DNA of 64,000 bases from Candidatus Poseidonia sp. (lineage in GTDB: Archaea > Thermoplasmatota > Poseidoniia > Poseidoniales > Poseidoniaceae). This document shows, piece by piece, positions 25,922-34,299 of the stretch. Location: positions 61,906-125,905 of the forward strand of contig JAUREJ010000001.1 in assembly GCA_030827475.1 (NCBI GenBank), read 5' to 3'. The notes under the pieces were generated by a model. That model was not told the origin of the DNA. It searched no databases and was given only the letters and a program-made list of their open reading frames with translations. How positions within the stretch are numbered: position 1 is the first letter of the stretch; each line of letters begins with the position of its first letter. Position numbers and translations under genes: made by a program.

Positions 25922-26314
25922 ATGACGGAAGAGTTGTCTGTGGAGTCAAAGGTTGCGCCGCCGGTGCTGTCCTGTCCCAAATGTCAGGGCATGCTCCCGT
26001 TGGGCCTGGGCGAATTGACCTGCCAACTTTGCGAGGCTCGGGTTCGCGTTGATCACCCTGTCACGCGCCGCAAATGGAAGGAGGAGAAGCTCTCCTGTCC
26101 GTCATGTTCGAAGGTTTTGGTCGCTGGGGTGGACGAACGTCCCGCTCAACTCAAGTGCGGCATGTGTGAATGCTTTTTCACGCTCGAAGCCCAAACGCCT
26201 CGAGTGGAACTGTCCTGCCCGGGGTGCGAGCGCAACCTTCGCATGAAGCGCCGACCCGGAAAAAGGGACATCACCTGTCCGGCTTGCGAAACCGAATTCG
26301 TGGTTCGGTTTTGA
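25922..26314 (+). CDS. Small protein with three zinc ribbons
   Basis: 130 residues containing six CxxC knuckles: CPKC, CQLC, CPSC, CGMC, CPGC and CPAC. They are spaced as three consecutive zinc ribbons of ~35-40 residues each, joined by short basic linkers. The knuckle sequences (LSCPxC followed by a second Cx2C with hydrophobic strands) resemble the MJ0042-like or transcript-factor-type ribbons. No catalytic domain is present. The gene is 6 nt from the ArsR-like gene and probably translated from the same mRNA. Possible roles are nucleic-acid binding, protein assembly or zinc storage; the link to the P-type ATPase is positional only. Confidence 0.7.
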   Translation: MTEELSVESKVAPPVLSCPKCQGMLPLGLGELTCQLCEARVRVDHPVTRRKWKEEKLSCPSCSKVLVAGVDERPAQLKCGMCECFFTLEAQTPRVELSCPGCERNLRMKRRPGKRDITCPACETEFVVRF

Positions 26315-26378
26315 CCCGTTCCGAGGCTCAGAGAAGGGTGAAAAAGCGCCCGATTCGGCCGATTGTTCGTCGCGCTCC

Positions 26379-26386
26379 TTATCTAT
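26379..26386 (+). promoter_or_regulatory. TATA-like box for the coiled-coil protein gene
   Basis: CTTATCTA lies ~40 nt before the ATG at 26422, predicting a transcript start near 26408 and a short leader. An alternative GTG start at 26407 would then be leaderless. Confidence 0.4.
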
Positions 26387-26421
26387 GAAGAGAAGCCCAT
26401 GAAGAAGTGGATGGGATTCCG

Positions 26422-29064
26422 ATGAGCACGAGCGAAAGCCATGACGGTGATGGTCCAAATGCCCCCCGGGAGGGTATGGACATCGGCGACAGGGTGACCT
26501 TGGCATCCCTACGCTCTCAGTTCACCTCAGCCGGCACGACGACGCTTGATGAGGCCGTTGGAACACAAGCCCGATTCCGACAGGAAGAGCGACTCCGAGC
26601 CGATTTGAGGCGGGAACGCCGGCTCCGTCAGCAGGCCATCACCGAAAGAGTGAACGCCATGAAAGCAAACATCGCCAAGGATTTGGCGACGCAGCACGAA
26701 CTTACGCTCGATGCGCTTGAACGAGATTTGCGCACCGCCATGGAAGCAGAACTCGAAACCATGGAACGAGACGCCCTCGCTCAGGAGGAGGACCGGGTTC
26801 GCCACGAACTGGACCTTCGACTACAACGCCAGGTGAGTACGCTTCACGAACAACATGGCGTTGAGCAACACCGTCGGATCGAAGAACGAAAGGAGGAAAT
26901 CAAAGCCTCCATCGAGACCCAACTTCACGAGGAATACGAACGTCGTCTCACCATTCAGCAAGAACGCTTGCGGCTGGAGTACAATCGTGAACTCCAGGAA
27001 CGGCTCCGGAGCATTGAAGCAAACCTCGAGCAGGAGATGGAGCAGCGATTTGAGGAAATGGAGCGTCATGAAATTTCTCGCCTTGAGGAAGGCCACCAAG
27101 CCTTGTTGGCCGAGCGCGAGGAACAACTTCGCCGAGGCATCCGCACCCGTCTTGAACAGCAACTGCGTCAGCGACTCAAGCAACGGGAAGCACGCTTGAA
27201 GGTGGAGTTTGAACGTCGTAGCCTTCGCCTTGAAGAGGACATCGCTCAGCAGTTGCAAGAGGAAATCGAATCTCAATTGCGACGCGAAACCGACCACATG
27301 GAAGACCGTATGCGGGAAGATGTGGAACTGGCCATCGCCAAGCGAAGGGATGAACTCCGGATTCAAATTGAACAGCAACTCAACGAACAACAGGCCGATC
27401 GGCTTGCCGAACGAAAAGGACGCTTGAAGGCGCGTTACGACCTAACGTTCAACAAGGCCATCGACGACATCTCGCGAAGTCTGCAGGCGGAAATCGAAAC
27501 CGAGCTTGAGCACCGGATGGAACATGATTTCAACGCGTACCGTCATGCCAGGGAAGCCGAGATGCAGAACCGCCTTTCCCGCTACCGCTACGAACGTGAG
27601 GCCGAATTGCGAGAGCAACTCGAAGCCCAATATTCAGCCAACAAAGCCGATTGGAGTGAACGCCTTGACCTCGAGTTCCAATCCCGCGAGGCCGCTGCCC
27701 GGAAAGCCATCATGTCGGAGGTTGATGCTCAACTTCGAAACGAACGCCTCACGCACGAAACCGACCTCGATCTGCTCAAGGAAGAAACAACCCTTGAACT
27801 CGAAGTGGAGATGGAAGAACGCCTCCAAGAATTCAAAACTCGCAAGGAAAACGAGGTGGCGACTCAACTGGAGCGCCAACTCGACAAGCGAGAAGAGATC
27901 ATGCGCAACAAGGCGCTCATCGATGTGCGCAAACGAGAGGCCCAGATTCGGGCGGAAATCGAAGCCCAACTTGGCCTGAAGCGTGCTGAAATCCGTGACC
28001 GGTTGAAAGGGCTCGCCGAAAAAATGGAATCCTTCAAGGAAATGGCCGAGGAAAAGATGCGCGAGGCCGTCACCTCACAGATTCAAGGCGAAATCGAGGC
28101 CGACGAAGGCGAATTGCGGGCACGAGAACAGGAGTATTCGACCCTTCAATCCACCGACACCCGAGCCGAAAAGCGTCAGAAGTGGATGCAGTCCATCTCC
28201 GGTCAAACCCCCGCAGCCTTTGGTGCAGGCGCCATGGACCCGACAGCACTTGGTGCACGGCCAGATGGGCTCGGAGCAGCTGCTGGTCGCCCACTACGTG
28301 GCTTGATGGGGCAACAAGCGCAAGAGGAACCGCGCCTCGGACTCGGCGGTATGCGAGCCCCGATGACCACAGCAAAGCCCCTCATCGGCCAAACAGTCGC
28401 GCCCCCAATGCGAAACGTTCGACAACCTCTGGCCCAACCGGTTTTGCCGGAACCCGTTCGGACCGTTCGGCAACCCATCGGTGCCCCAGGATTGGTCCCT
28501 CAAGAAGACCAAGCGATGGAGGAAGCTGTTGAAGAAGAGCTCCCTGTGGAGGAAGAAACGAGCGACCTGTCGGCCTCGGCGCCCCTTGATTCCGAAACCC
28601 TCGAAGCACAAGTCTTTGACGAAGCGGAACTCGTTGAAACCGAGATCCAAGCCTCCGAAGAAGGTGCAGAAGATCTGGCCGAAGTCGTCCAAGAGACGAT
28701 CCTCGAAACCGAAACGGAGGATCTCGACCTTGAGATGGAAGAACTCGCCTCCGAAGCCGTGCTTGAAGAAATGGACGCTGAACCAAGCGAGACAGAAACG
28801 AAAGCGATGGCACGACCCGCAGCCTTGCTCAAGCCCATTCGAGGCGTCATGAAGCCGCTTGTTGAGGAGGAAGTCCGAACCGCCGTCTTGACACCTGTCG
28901 GCCACATGCTCATGCCCGCCACGGAACGTGGCTCGCCGCCGCCAGCGACGGCAGGTCGGCCAGCCACGGCCACCTTGCGGCCCGTCCGAGGAAAACTCAC
29001 GCCCGTGACCAAGCCGGCAGCCAAAGTGCTCAAGCCGGAAAACGAAGGCGACGAGGACGAGTGA
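26422..29064 (+). CDS. Long coiled-coil protein with proline-rich C-terminal motif repeats
   Basis: About 880 residues from the ATG at 26422 (MSTSESHDGDGPNAPREGMDIGDRVTLASLRSQF); the ORF track uses an upstream GTG. Residues ~50-580 are a nearly unbroken coiled coil dominated by Glu, Arg, Gln and Leu (ERLRADLRRERRLRQQAITERV; EEELESQLRRETDHMEDRM), long enough to span ~75-80 nm if continuous. It lacks the ATP-binding ends of SMC or Rad50. Residues ~600-700 are Gly/Pro/Arg-rich with repeated short motifs of the form (R/K)P(L/I/V)RG(L/V/K) (GRPLRGLM; LKPIRGVM; LRPVRGKL), separated by an acidic segment of ~110 residues. No signal peptide or membrane span is present. A cytoskeletal, scaffold or chromosome-associated role is possible but unproven. 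Confidence 0.7.
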   Translation: MSTSESHDGDGPNAPREGMDIGDRVTLASLRSQFTSAGTTTLDEAVGTQARFRQEERLRADLRRERRLRQQAITERVNAMKANIAKDLATQHELTLDALERDLRTAMEAELETMERDALAQEEDRVRHELDLRLQRQVSTLHEQHGVEQHRRIEERKEEIKASIETQLHEEYERRLTIQQERLRLEYNRELQERLRSIEANLEQEMEQRFEEMERHEISRLEEGHQALLAEREEQLRRGIRTRLEQQLRQRLKQREARLKVEFERRSLRLEEDIAQQLQEEIESQLRRETDHMEDRMREDVELAIAKRRDELRIQIEQQLNEQQADRLAERKGRLKARYDLTFNKAIDDISRSLQAEIETELEHRMEHDFNAYRHAREAEMQNRLSRYRYEREAELREQLEAQYSANKADWSERLDLEFQSREAAARKAIMSEVDAQLRNERLTHETDLDLLKEETTLELEVEMEERLQEFKTRKENEVATQLERQLDKREEIMRNKALIDVRKREAQIRAEIEAQLGLKRAEIRDRLKGLAEKMESFKEMAEEKMREAVTSQIQGEIEADEGELRAREQEYSTLQSTDTRAEKRQKWMQSISGQTPAAFGAGAMDPTALGARPDGLGAAAGRPLRGLMGQQAQEEPRLGLGGMRAPMTTAKPLIGQTVAPPMRNVRQPLAQPVLPEPVRTVRQPIGAPGLVPQEDQAMEEAVEEELPVEEETSDLSASAPLDSETLEAQVFDEAELVETEIQASEEGAEDLAEVVQETILETETEDLDLEMEELASEAVLEEMDAEPSETETKAMARPAALLKPIRGVMKPLVEEEVRTAVLTPVGHMLMPATERGSPPPATAGRPATATLRPVRGKLTPVTKPAAKVLKPENEGDEDE

Positions 29065-29086
29065 CATCACAGGAAAGCGTCTTCTT

Positions 29087-29094
29087 CATATCTA
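29087..29094 (+). promoter_or_regulatory. TATA-like box for the propeller/TSP3 protein gene
   Basis: CATATCTA is centred ~25 nt before the ATG at 29115, within 30 nt of the end of the preceding gene. The spacing predicts a leaderless mRNA and supports 29115 over the upstream GTG at 29061. Confidence 0.5.
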
Positions 29095-29114
29095 CCGAAG
29101 ACCTCGCTGGACCC

Positions 29115-31559
29115 ATGAACCGTCTTCTCACGTTGTCGGTTGTTTTTCTGCTCACAGCGCAAGTCACGGTGGCCGTTTCAGCAACACCGGACATCTCAAC
29201 CCTTACGGATGCGGGTCAAACCGATGAATTGGGCGCCCCTATGGTGCTCTGGACGAAGTTGAACGACGGGAGTATTCTCACGGTCACCGACCAAGGAAAC
29301 GTCAGCAAGAACACCTTGAGCAACAACGGCACCCTTTCCCTTCAGTGGTCGGTCTTGCTCGATGTAGATGCCAACAAGGCTCGGATTGACGGCGCTCAAG
29401 AACTTGTCACCGTCGCCCACCAAACCGGCGTTATCGTGGTCCAGATGACCACCCAATCCGTGTACCGTAACCTCTCAACACCTGACCCCGTCAACGACGC
29501 CGTCTACGACCAAGAGGGATACCTCTGGCTCATGTACTCTGCCGGAAAACGTCGTGCTGACCGTTACGACGCCGTCGGTTTCACGGGCATCAGCAGCACC
29601 ACCGTGCAGGCGGGCATTTCCGCTTTTGAAATCCTGCACGACGGTCGCATCGCCATCGCTTCCTACGACAAGAAAATCTACGTCCATGCCACTGACGGAA
29701 CGCTCACCAACACCCTCACGGAACCGAGCGCCATCGTCTCGACCCTGTTCTCGGTCGACAACGAGACCATGCTCGCAGGGACGACCGGCGGTACGGCCTA
29801 CAAGTACAGCACGGAATCATGGAACGTTGCGACCCAATCCCTTGGGCACACCAAGCAAACCACCTACCTCGCCTACGCCAACGCTTACTACATCGTTGGA
29901 GCAAAGCAAGGGAAGGTCACTTTCCTCGATGAAACCAACTTCAGCGTCGTTGAAAATTTTGAAGCATCCGGCGAAATCGTGGGCCTTTCGATGGCTTTCA
30001 ACGGTCCCTTTTACGCTGCTGGAAACACGCTCAGCAGCACCAAAATCACGTATTTTGACCTCGACTCCGACGGGGACCTTGTCAACGACCGGAACGATCC
30101 ATTTCCCAACGACGCAACGCAAAATGCCGACGCCGACGGGGACGGGTACGGAGACAACCCTGACGGCAACCAGCCGGACGCCTTCCCAAACGACGAAACA
30201 CAGTGGAAAGACACCGACGAGGACGGGTACGGAGACAACGTCGCAGGCAACAACCCCGATGTGTTTCCCAACAACCCAGATCAATGGTCCGATGCTGACG
30301 GCGACGGATACGGAGACAACAGCAACGGCCAAGACGGGGATGTGTTTCCTTCAGAATCCAGCCAATGGTCCGATACAGACCGCGACGGCTACGGCGACAA
30401 TCCAGACGGGTACAAGCCCGATGCTTGCCCAACCGTGAACGCCTTCTCCACCGCCGACCGGTACGGCTGCCCCGACAGCGACCTCGACGGTTATTCCAAC
30501 CCGGATGAAAACTGGTCCGTTGAGGACGGAGCGGATGCATTGCCCTCGAACCCGAGCCAATGGTTGGACGGGGATGGAGATGGGTACGGAGACGCTGCTG
30601 ACGGCGAAGAACCGGACGCCTGCCCTTGGGAATTTGGAACTTCACGAAAAGCCGTGAGCATTGACGCCAACGCTACCATGGGTTACGTAGCCGTGCCCTC
30701 CTTTGGCTGCAAAGATGATGACGGCGACGGATGGGTCGATCGAACCGAATCGCCGCTGATGGACATTGACCCCGACGAACATTTTGATGGCGACGGGGAC
30801 GGCGTCGGCTCAAACGAAGATTATGACGATACCCGTCCGTTTATTCAAACCGAACAAGACCATTGTTTGAACGATAAGAACGACACCTCCGAAGGCTGTC
30901 TCGGTTGGAACAACCCCGCCTACCAAGCCTACCTCAAGACCCTTGATGAAGGAGAGACCGTCTTGGGTTTCTTCGCTTGGAACACCTCCTTGCAAGACGC
31001 CCCACAGGGCGATACGCCCTTGAACGTGGATGGCGAAGTTTTGAGTCAAGTGGTGACGGTCGGTTTGGTCGCCTTCATCGGACTCACGGCGGTGATTTTG
31101 GTCGTCGCTTACCTCATCAACAAGCGAAAAATTACAACCACCTCGAAGGAATACGGTGGAATCAACCCAGCCCTCTCCTCCAACGCCTCAAAAGAAGCCC
31201 TCGAGGGGCGAGGTGGGTTATCAGCCGCCGGCGGCGTCATCTCCGACGCCTCATGGGACGACGATGTCGCCCAACTCAACTTTGATGAAAACGAAGCGGA
31301 CGGTTTCGCCGACATGGACCTCAAGTCGACAGTCGAGGTGACGAACACCGCGAGCATAACTTATGAGGAAGAGAGCATGGAAGCCATCGCAGGCTTGCCC
31401 ACACCCGCTCAATCAACGGAGGCGAAAGAAGAATCTCCATCTCAAGCCATGCCTGCCGAAGCACCTCCGCTGCCCGAAGGCGGCTTGCCTGACGGTTGGA
31501 CGATGGATCAGTGGCGCTGGTACGGGCACGAATGGTTGGCCAAGTACGGGAAAAATTAG
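29115..31559 (+). CDS. Surface protein with beta-propeller-like and thrombospondin type 3 calcium repeats
   Basis: 814 residues from the ATG at 29115, which begins the signal peptide MNRLLTLSVVFLLTAQVTVAVSA. Residues ~25-310 form repeating four-strand units resembling a PQQ/WD-type propeller (LWLMYSAGKRRADRYDAVG; IAIASYDKKIYVHATDGTL; AGTTGGTAYKYSTESW). Residues ~315-560 contain about eight thrombospondin type 3 calcium loops of the form DxDGDGYGDNxDG, alternating with FPNDxxQW connectors and a few Cys pairs. A membrane span (VVTVGLVAFIGLTAVILVVAYLI, ~650-675) leads to a cytoplasmic tail rich in Ala/Glu that ends in LPDGWTMDQWRWYGHEWLAKYGKN. The calcium loops probably make a rigid stalk in sea water. 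The stop codon overlaps that of the convergent small gene (TTAG). Confidence 0.75.
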   Translation: MNRLLTLSVVFLLTAQVTVAVSATPDISTLTDAGQTDELGAPMVLWTKLNDGSILTVTDQGNVSKNTLSNNGTLSLQWSVLLDVDANKARIDGAQELVTVAHQTGVIVVQMTTQSVYRNLSTPDPVNDAVYDQEGYLWLMYSAGKRRADRYDAVGFTGISSTTVQAGISAFEILHDGRIAIASYDKKIYVHATDGTLTNTLTEPSAIVSTLFSVDNETMLAGTTGGTAYKYSTESWNVATQSLGHTKQTTYLAYANAYYIVGAKQGKVTFLDETNFSVVENFEASGEIVGLSMAFNGPFYAAGNTLSSTKITYFDLDSDGDLVNDRNDPFPNDATQNADADGDGYGDNPDGNQPDAFPNDETQWKDTDEDGYGDNVAGNNPDVFPNNPDQWSDADGDGYGDNSNGQDGDVFPSESSQWSDTDRDGYGDNPDGYKPDACPTVNAFSTADRYGCPDSDLDGYSNPDENWSVEDGADALPSNPSQWLDGDGDGYGDAADGEEPDACPWEFGTSRKAVSIDANATMGYVAVPSFGCKDDDGDGWVDRTESPLMDIDPDEHFDGDGDGVGSNEDYDDTRPFIQTEQDHCLNDKNDTSEGCLGWNNPAYQAYLKTLDEGETVLGFFAWNTSLQDAPQGDTPLNVDGEVLSQVVTVGLVAFIGLTAVILVVAYLINKRKITTTSKEYGGINPALSSNASKEALEGRGGLSAAGGVISDASWDDDVAQLNFDENEADGFADMDLKSTVEVTNTASITYEEESMEAIAGLPTPAQSTEAKEESPSQAMPAEAPPLPEGGLPDGWTMDQWRWYGHEWLAKYGKN

Positions 31560-31807
31560 ACCCAAACGATTGGAAGGCTTGCCTTGAGCGCTCCAAGCTC
31601 CACGCCGCTGTAGAGCGGTTGACCGTCGACTTTGCAGGTGTTCATGACCAACCAAAGAAAACTGTTCCAAGCGGTGGCATCGGCGAACAATTCGACCTTG
31701 CCTTGGATGGCCGCCAACAGGAGCACGGCCTGCTCGGTTTCATCGCTGCACAAGGCCTTGACCAGGTCCTTGGCGTTCAAACGGTAACCGGGTGGTCGCC
31801 ACGACAT
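31556..31807 (-). CDS. Small hypothetical protein, partner of the RHH gene
   Basis: 83 residues (MSWRPPGYRLNAKDLVKALCSDETEQAVLLLAAIQGKVELFADATAWNSFLWLVMNTCKVDGQPLYSG...). It starts 9 nt (or 6, using the ATG at 31810) after the ribbon-helix-helix gene, so the two are probably one operon. The sequence alternates helices and strands, with one hydrophobic run (FLWLVMNT) too short and polar at the edges to be a confident membrane span. It has no PIN, RelE or HEPN motif. As the second gene after an RHH protein it could be a toxin or a segregation partner, but nothing in the sequence decides this. Confidence 0.5.
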   Translation of the reverse strand: MSWRPPGYRLNAKDLVKALCSDETEQAVLLLAAIQGKVELFADATAWNSFLWLVMNTCKVDGQPLYSGVELGALKASLPIVWV

Positions 31808-31816
31808 CATGGGGCA

Positions 31817-32059
31817 TCAAACCTGGAAGGGGGAGAGATTCAAGCGTTCCGCAAGGTGTTCTACATCCACGTCGACGGCCAGCTTCATTCGTTCACGCAG
31901 CGTGTCGATTTCACCCTTCATTTTGAGCATCTTGTGCGTGCGTACCATTTCGGCCAACAGGTCGTTCACGGACTTGTGCCCGCTTGTTGTTCGCAAGGTG
32001 TTCAATTGCCTGCGAATCTCGTAACTCACGCTCACGGAGGTCATTCCTTCTGCGGTCAT
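31817..32059 (-). CDS. Ribbon-helix-helix DNA-binding protein
   Basis: 80 residues. The N-terminal part (GMTSVSVSYEIRRQLNTLRTTSGHKSVNDLLAEMVRTHKML) has the ribbon-helix-helix layout: a beta strand (SVSVS), helix (YEIRRQLNTLRTT), the turn G-H-K-S and second helix (VNDLLAEMVRTHKML). The remaining ~35 residues form an acidic/basic helix that could pair with another protein. RHH proteins are dimeric DNA-binding repressors, antitoxins or ParB-like partition proteins. A TATA-like sequence (TTAAGTAT on -) about 37 nt upstream gives it its own possible promoter. Its position between a ParA ATPase gene and a small gene suggests either a partition pair (compare SegA/SegB of Sulfolobus, where the RHH part is C-terminal) or an antitoxin. 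Confidence 0.65.
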   Translation of the reverse strand: MTAEGMTSVSVSYEIRRQLNTLRTTSGHKSVNDLLAEMVRTHKMLKMKGEIDTLRERMKLAVDVDVEHLAERLNLSPFQV

Positions 32060-32091
32060 GGTTCTACCCGGTCAGCGTTTGAATTGGGCCC

Positions 32092-32099
32092 ATACTTAA
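32092..32099 (-). promoter_or_regulatory. TATA-like box for the RHH gene
   Basis: Minus-strand TTAAGTAT is centred ~37 nt upstream of the RHH ATG, predicting a leader of ~11 nt. The RHH gene may thus be expressed independently of the ParA gene upstream. Confidence 0.4.
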
Positions 32100-32165
32100 C
32101 CCATGCGAACAGAAGGGGCTCTCGTAGAGCGGTTTTGGAAGGTGAAAAAAAAGGCCAAGCGGTGT

Positions 32166-33125
32166 TCAGCGAATGTTGCGTTCCATGCGCAAACGAGACT
32201 CTTCGGTAACACCGAACTCCCTGCGAATCTCCTGAACACGCTGATGCACTTCCTTCGCCAGAGTCCAATATTCAAGACTGCCCGCACCTGCACCTGAATT
32301 TGTGGGCTTGTTGAGAAGGACCGTGGGTGCTCCGCTCCAAGGTGCTTCGGCTACCTTGGCCAATCGTCGGACGGTGGTGTTGAACAATTTGTTCGGCATT
32401 TTCTTGTTGACTTGATCGCACACGTAGGTGCTCAACTTCGAACGCCCGTCGACCATGGTCATGACGATCCCGAAGATTTTCAAATTCCGGTTGATGCGTC
32501 GCTGAATCATCTTGATGGAGTTCATCAGCATGCTGAAGCCTTCCAAGGCGTAGTATTCTGCTTGGACGGGCACCATCACCCAATTTGCAGCACACATGGC
32601 ATTGATGGACAACAAACCCAACGAAGGGGGCGTATCGATGATGATGTAGTCAAATTCATCGACAATGGGCATCAGCGCTTCTTGGAGTCGGGTTTCACGC
32701 CCGATTTTATGGCTGAGTTCAATCTCAGCACCCGAGAGGTGGATATCGCTAGGAAGAATCCAGAGGTGGCCTGCGTCAATGGATTCGGGAACTTTCTTGC
32801 CTCCGTTCCGATTGCTCCAAGCGTCCTGCATGGCCTTCGTGATCTCCTCGGGAGGGATGAGGTACTCCTCCATCAACGGAAGGTCTTCACCGGTATCGTT
32901 TGTGAGCAAATCGTACACGGTTTTTTTGATTTTTTTCTTCTCAAGACCGAACGATGTGGCGCAGTTTCCTTGCGGGTCCAAGTCCACCAGCAACACCTTT
33001 GCGGGGGGCAGCCCTTGTCGGCGCGAACCTTTCGCAAGGGCAGCGGCCATGTTGACGGCCGTTGTCGTCTTCGCACAACCGCCCTTTTGATTGGCAACGG
33101 CGATGACCATCTTGTATGGATTCAT
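32166..33125 (-). CDS. ParA/Soj-family ATPase
   Basis: 319 residues. The deviant Walker A is KGGCAKTTT (residues 14-22, with the signature lysine Lys14), followed by the A' region VLLVDLDPQGNCATSFGL and Walker B YIIIDTPPSLGLLSINAM. VPVQAEYYALEGFSMLM matches the family. These proteins bind the nucleoid as ATP-dimers and position chromosomes, plasmids or protein arrays with a partner. Relative to chromosomal ParA there is an insertion of ~45 residues (TNDTGEDLPLMEEYLIPPEEITKAMQDAWSNRNGGKKVPESID). No ParB with CTP-binding motif lies next to it; the RHH gene 106 nt downstream on the same strand is the natural candidate partner. Confidence 0.87.
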   Translation of the reverse strand: MNPYKMVIAVANQKGGCAKTTTAVNMAAALAKGSRRQGLPPAKVLLVDLDPQGNCATSFGLEKKKIKKTVYDLLTNDTGEDLPLMEEYLIPPEEITKAMQDAWSNRNGGKKVPESIDAGHLWILPSDIHLSGAEIELSHKIGRETRLQEALMPIVDEFDYIIIDTPPSLGLLSINAMCAANWVMVPVQAEYYALEGFSMLMNSIKMIQRRINRNLKIFGIVMTMVDGRSKLSTYVCDQVNKKMPNKLFNTTVRRLAKVAEAPWSGAPTVLLNKPTNSGAGAGSLEYWTLAKEVHQRVQEIRREFGVTEESRLRMERNIR

Positions 33126-33195
33126 CTTGGTTCACCCCCTGCATACAGCCCACGGAGGACCTCCCCTTTCAATGCGAGCCTTGGGGGCCATGACA

Positions 33196-34197
33196 TCAGG
33201 CGGGTTGAATCACAGGAACGGGAACTTCAGAGAGGATTTTCCGGACGATGTGCATGCCCGTGATGCCTCGAATCTTGGCTTCGGGCTTCATGTTGATGCG
33301 GTGGGAGATGATCTGCAAGGCGATGCCTTTGATGTCGTCTGGAATCACGTAATTTCGACCGGCGACGGCGGCGGCGGCTCGGCCGGTCTTGAACAAAGCC
33401 TGGCTGGCACGAGGCGATGCCCCGTTGATGACGCGGTGATCTTCCCGGGTTCGCTGAACGATTTCGATGATGTAGGAAAGAATCGCAGGATCGACATGAA
33501 CCGTCTCAAGCGCTTTTTGCATGGCGACGACTTTCTTAGGAGAGGTGACTTGTTCCACGATGTGTTCATCTTGGCCCCGCAACTTTCGACGGGCCAAGAT
33601 GGCCTTCTCCTCAGCACGGTCGGGATAGCCCATGCTCATTTTCATCAGGAAACGGTCCATTTGTGCTTCGGGGAGCGGGTACGTTCCTTCCTGTTCGATA
33701 GGGTTCTGCGTGGCCAAAACGACGAAGGGAGCCGGAAGTTTGTGCGTGATACCTTCAATGGTCACCTGCTTTTCTTCCATGGCCTCAAGCAGAGCGGCTT
33801 GGGTCTTGGGCGGGGCACGGTTGATCTCGTCAGCGAGCAAAATGTTGGAGAACAACGGACCTGCACGGAGCTTGAACTCCCCTGACTTTTGGTCGTACAT
33901 GTAGGTCCCCATGATGTCTGAAGGCAGAAGGTCTGGGGTGAATTGGACGCGCTTGAATTTGCAGCCCAAGGCCCGAGCGAAGGTGTTGGCAAGGAGGGTT
34001 TTCGCCAAACCAGGGAAATCCTCAAGCAACATGTTTCCGTTCGAGAGAATCCCGACCGTCACGCGGCGAAGGTTCTCGTTCTTCCCGATGATGACTTTGC
34101 TCACCTCGTTCATGAGGCTGTTGGAGATTGCAGAAACGGTCGCAATCAAATCTTGGGTGCGGGCACCCCCTGCTCCACCTTGCATGCTTGCTTCCAT
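33196..34197 (-). CDS. moxR: MoxR-family AAA+ ATPase
   Basis: 333 residues. The AAA+ core has a Walker A in altered form (LLEDFPGLAKTLLANTFA), Walker B LLADEINRAPPKTQAALLEAMEEKQVTIEG, sensor 1 FVVLATQNPIEQEGTYPLPEAQMDRFLMKM and sensor 2 GASPRASQALFKTGRA. This is the conserved MoxR pattern. MoxR proteins are chaperone-like ATPases that work with von Willebrand A proteins to mature enzymes; no vWA gene or DUF58 gene is adjacent in this window, which is unusual. A TATA-like box (GATATAAG on -) lies ~41 nt upstream of the ATG. The ParA gene follows 70 nt downstream on the same strand. Confidence 0.92.
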   Translation of the reverse strand: MEASMQGGAGGARTQDLIATVSAISNSLMNEVSKVIIGKNENLRRVTVGILSNGNMLLEDFPGLAKTLLANTFARALGCKFKRVQFTPDLLPSDIMGTYMYDQKSGEFKLRAGPLFSNILLADEINRAPPKTQAALLEAMEEKQVTIEGITHKLPAPFVVLATQNPIEQEGTYPLPEAQMDRFLMKMSMGYPDRAEEKAILARRKLRGQDEHIVEQVTSPKKVVAMQKALETVHVDPAILSYIIEIVQRTREDHRVINGASPRASQALFKTGRAAAAVAGRNYVIPDDIKGIALQIISHRINMKPEAKIRGITGMHIVRKILSEVPVPVIQPA

Positions 34198-34234
34198 GAC
34201 AAACCCTCGTTCTTAAATCAAGACTTTTTCCTTT

Positions 34235-34242
34235 CTTATATC
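34235..34242 (-). promoter_or_regulatory. TATA-like box for moxR
   Basis: Minus-strand GATATAAG followed by an A-rich stretch, ~41 nt upstream of the moxR ATG. It sits in the 102-nt gap after aIF5B and would give a leader of ~15 nt. Confidence 0.45.
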
Positions 34243-34299
34243 AATGTGCGCGCTTCATCCTTCATGAAATGCTCAAGGAAAAGGAACTGTGGGCCTCGA

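Noticed and set aside
31496-32209. 237-residue + strand ORF over the small-gene/RHH region
   Set aside because: The minus-strand RHH protein has a clear fold pattern and promoter; the + product looks random.
32166-33125. Plasmid or integrated-element origin because of ParA
   Set aside because: It is embedded between moxR/translation genes and surface-protein genes with no integrase, replication gene or att-like repeats, so a chromosomal gene is more likely.
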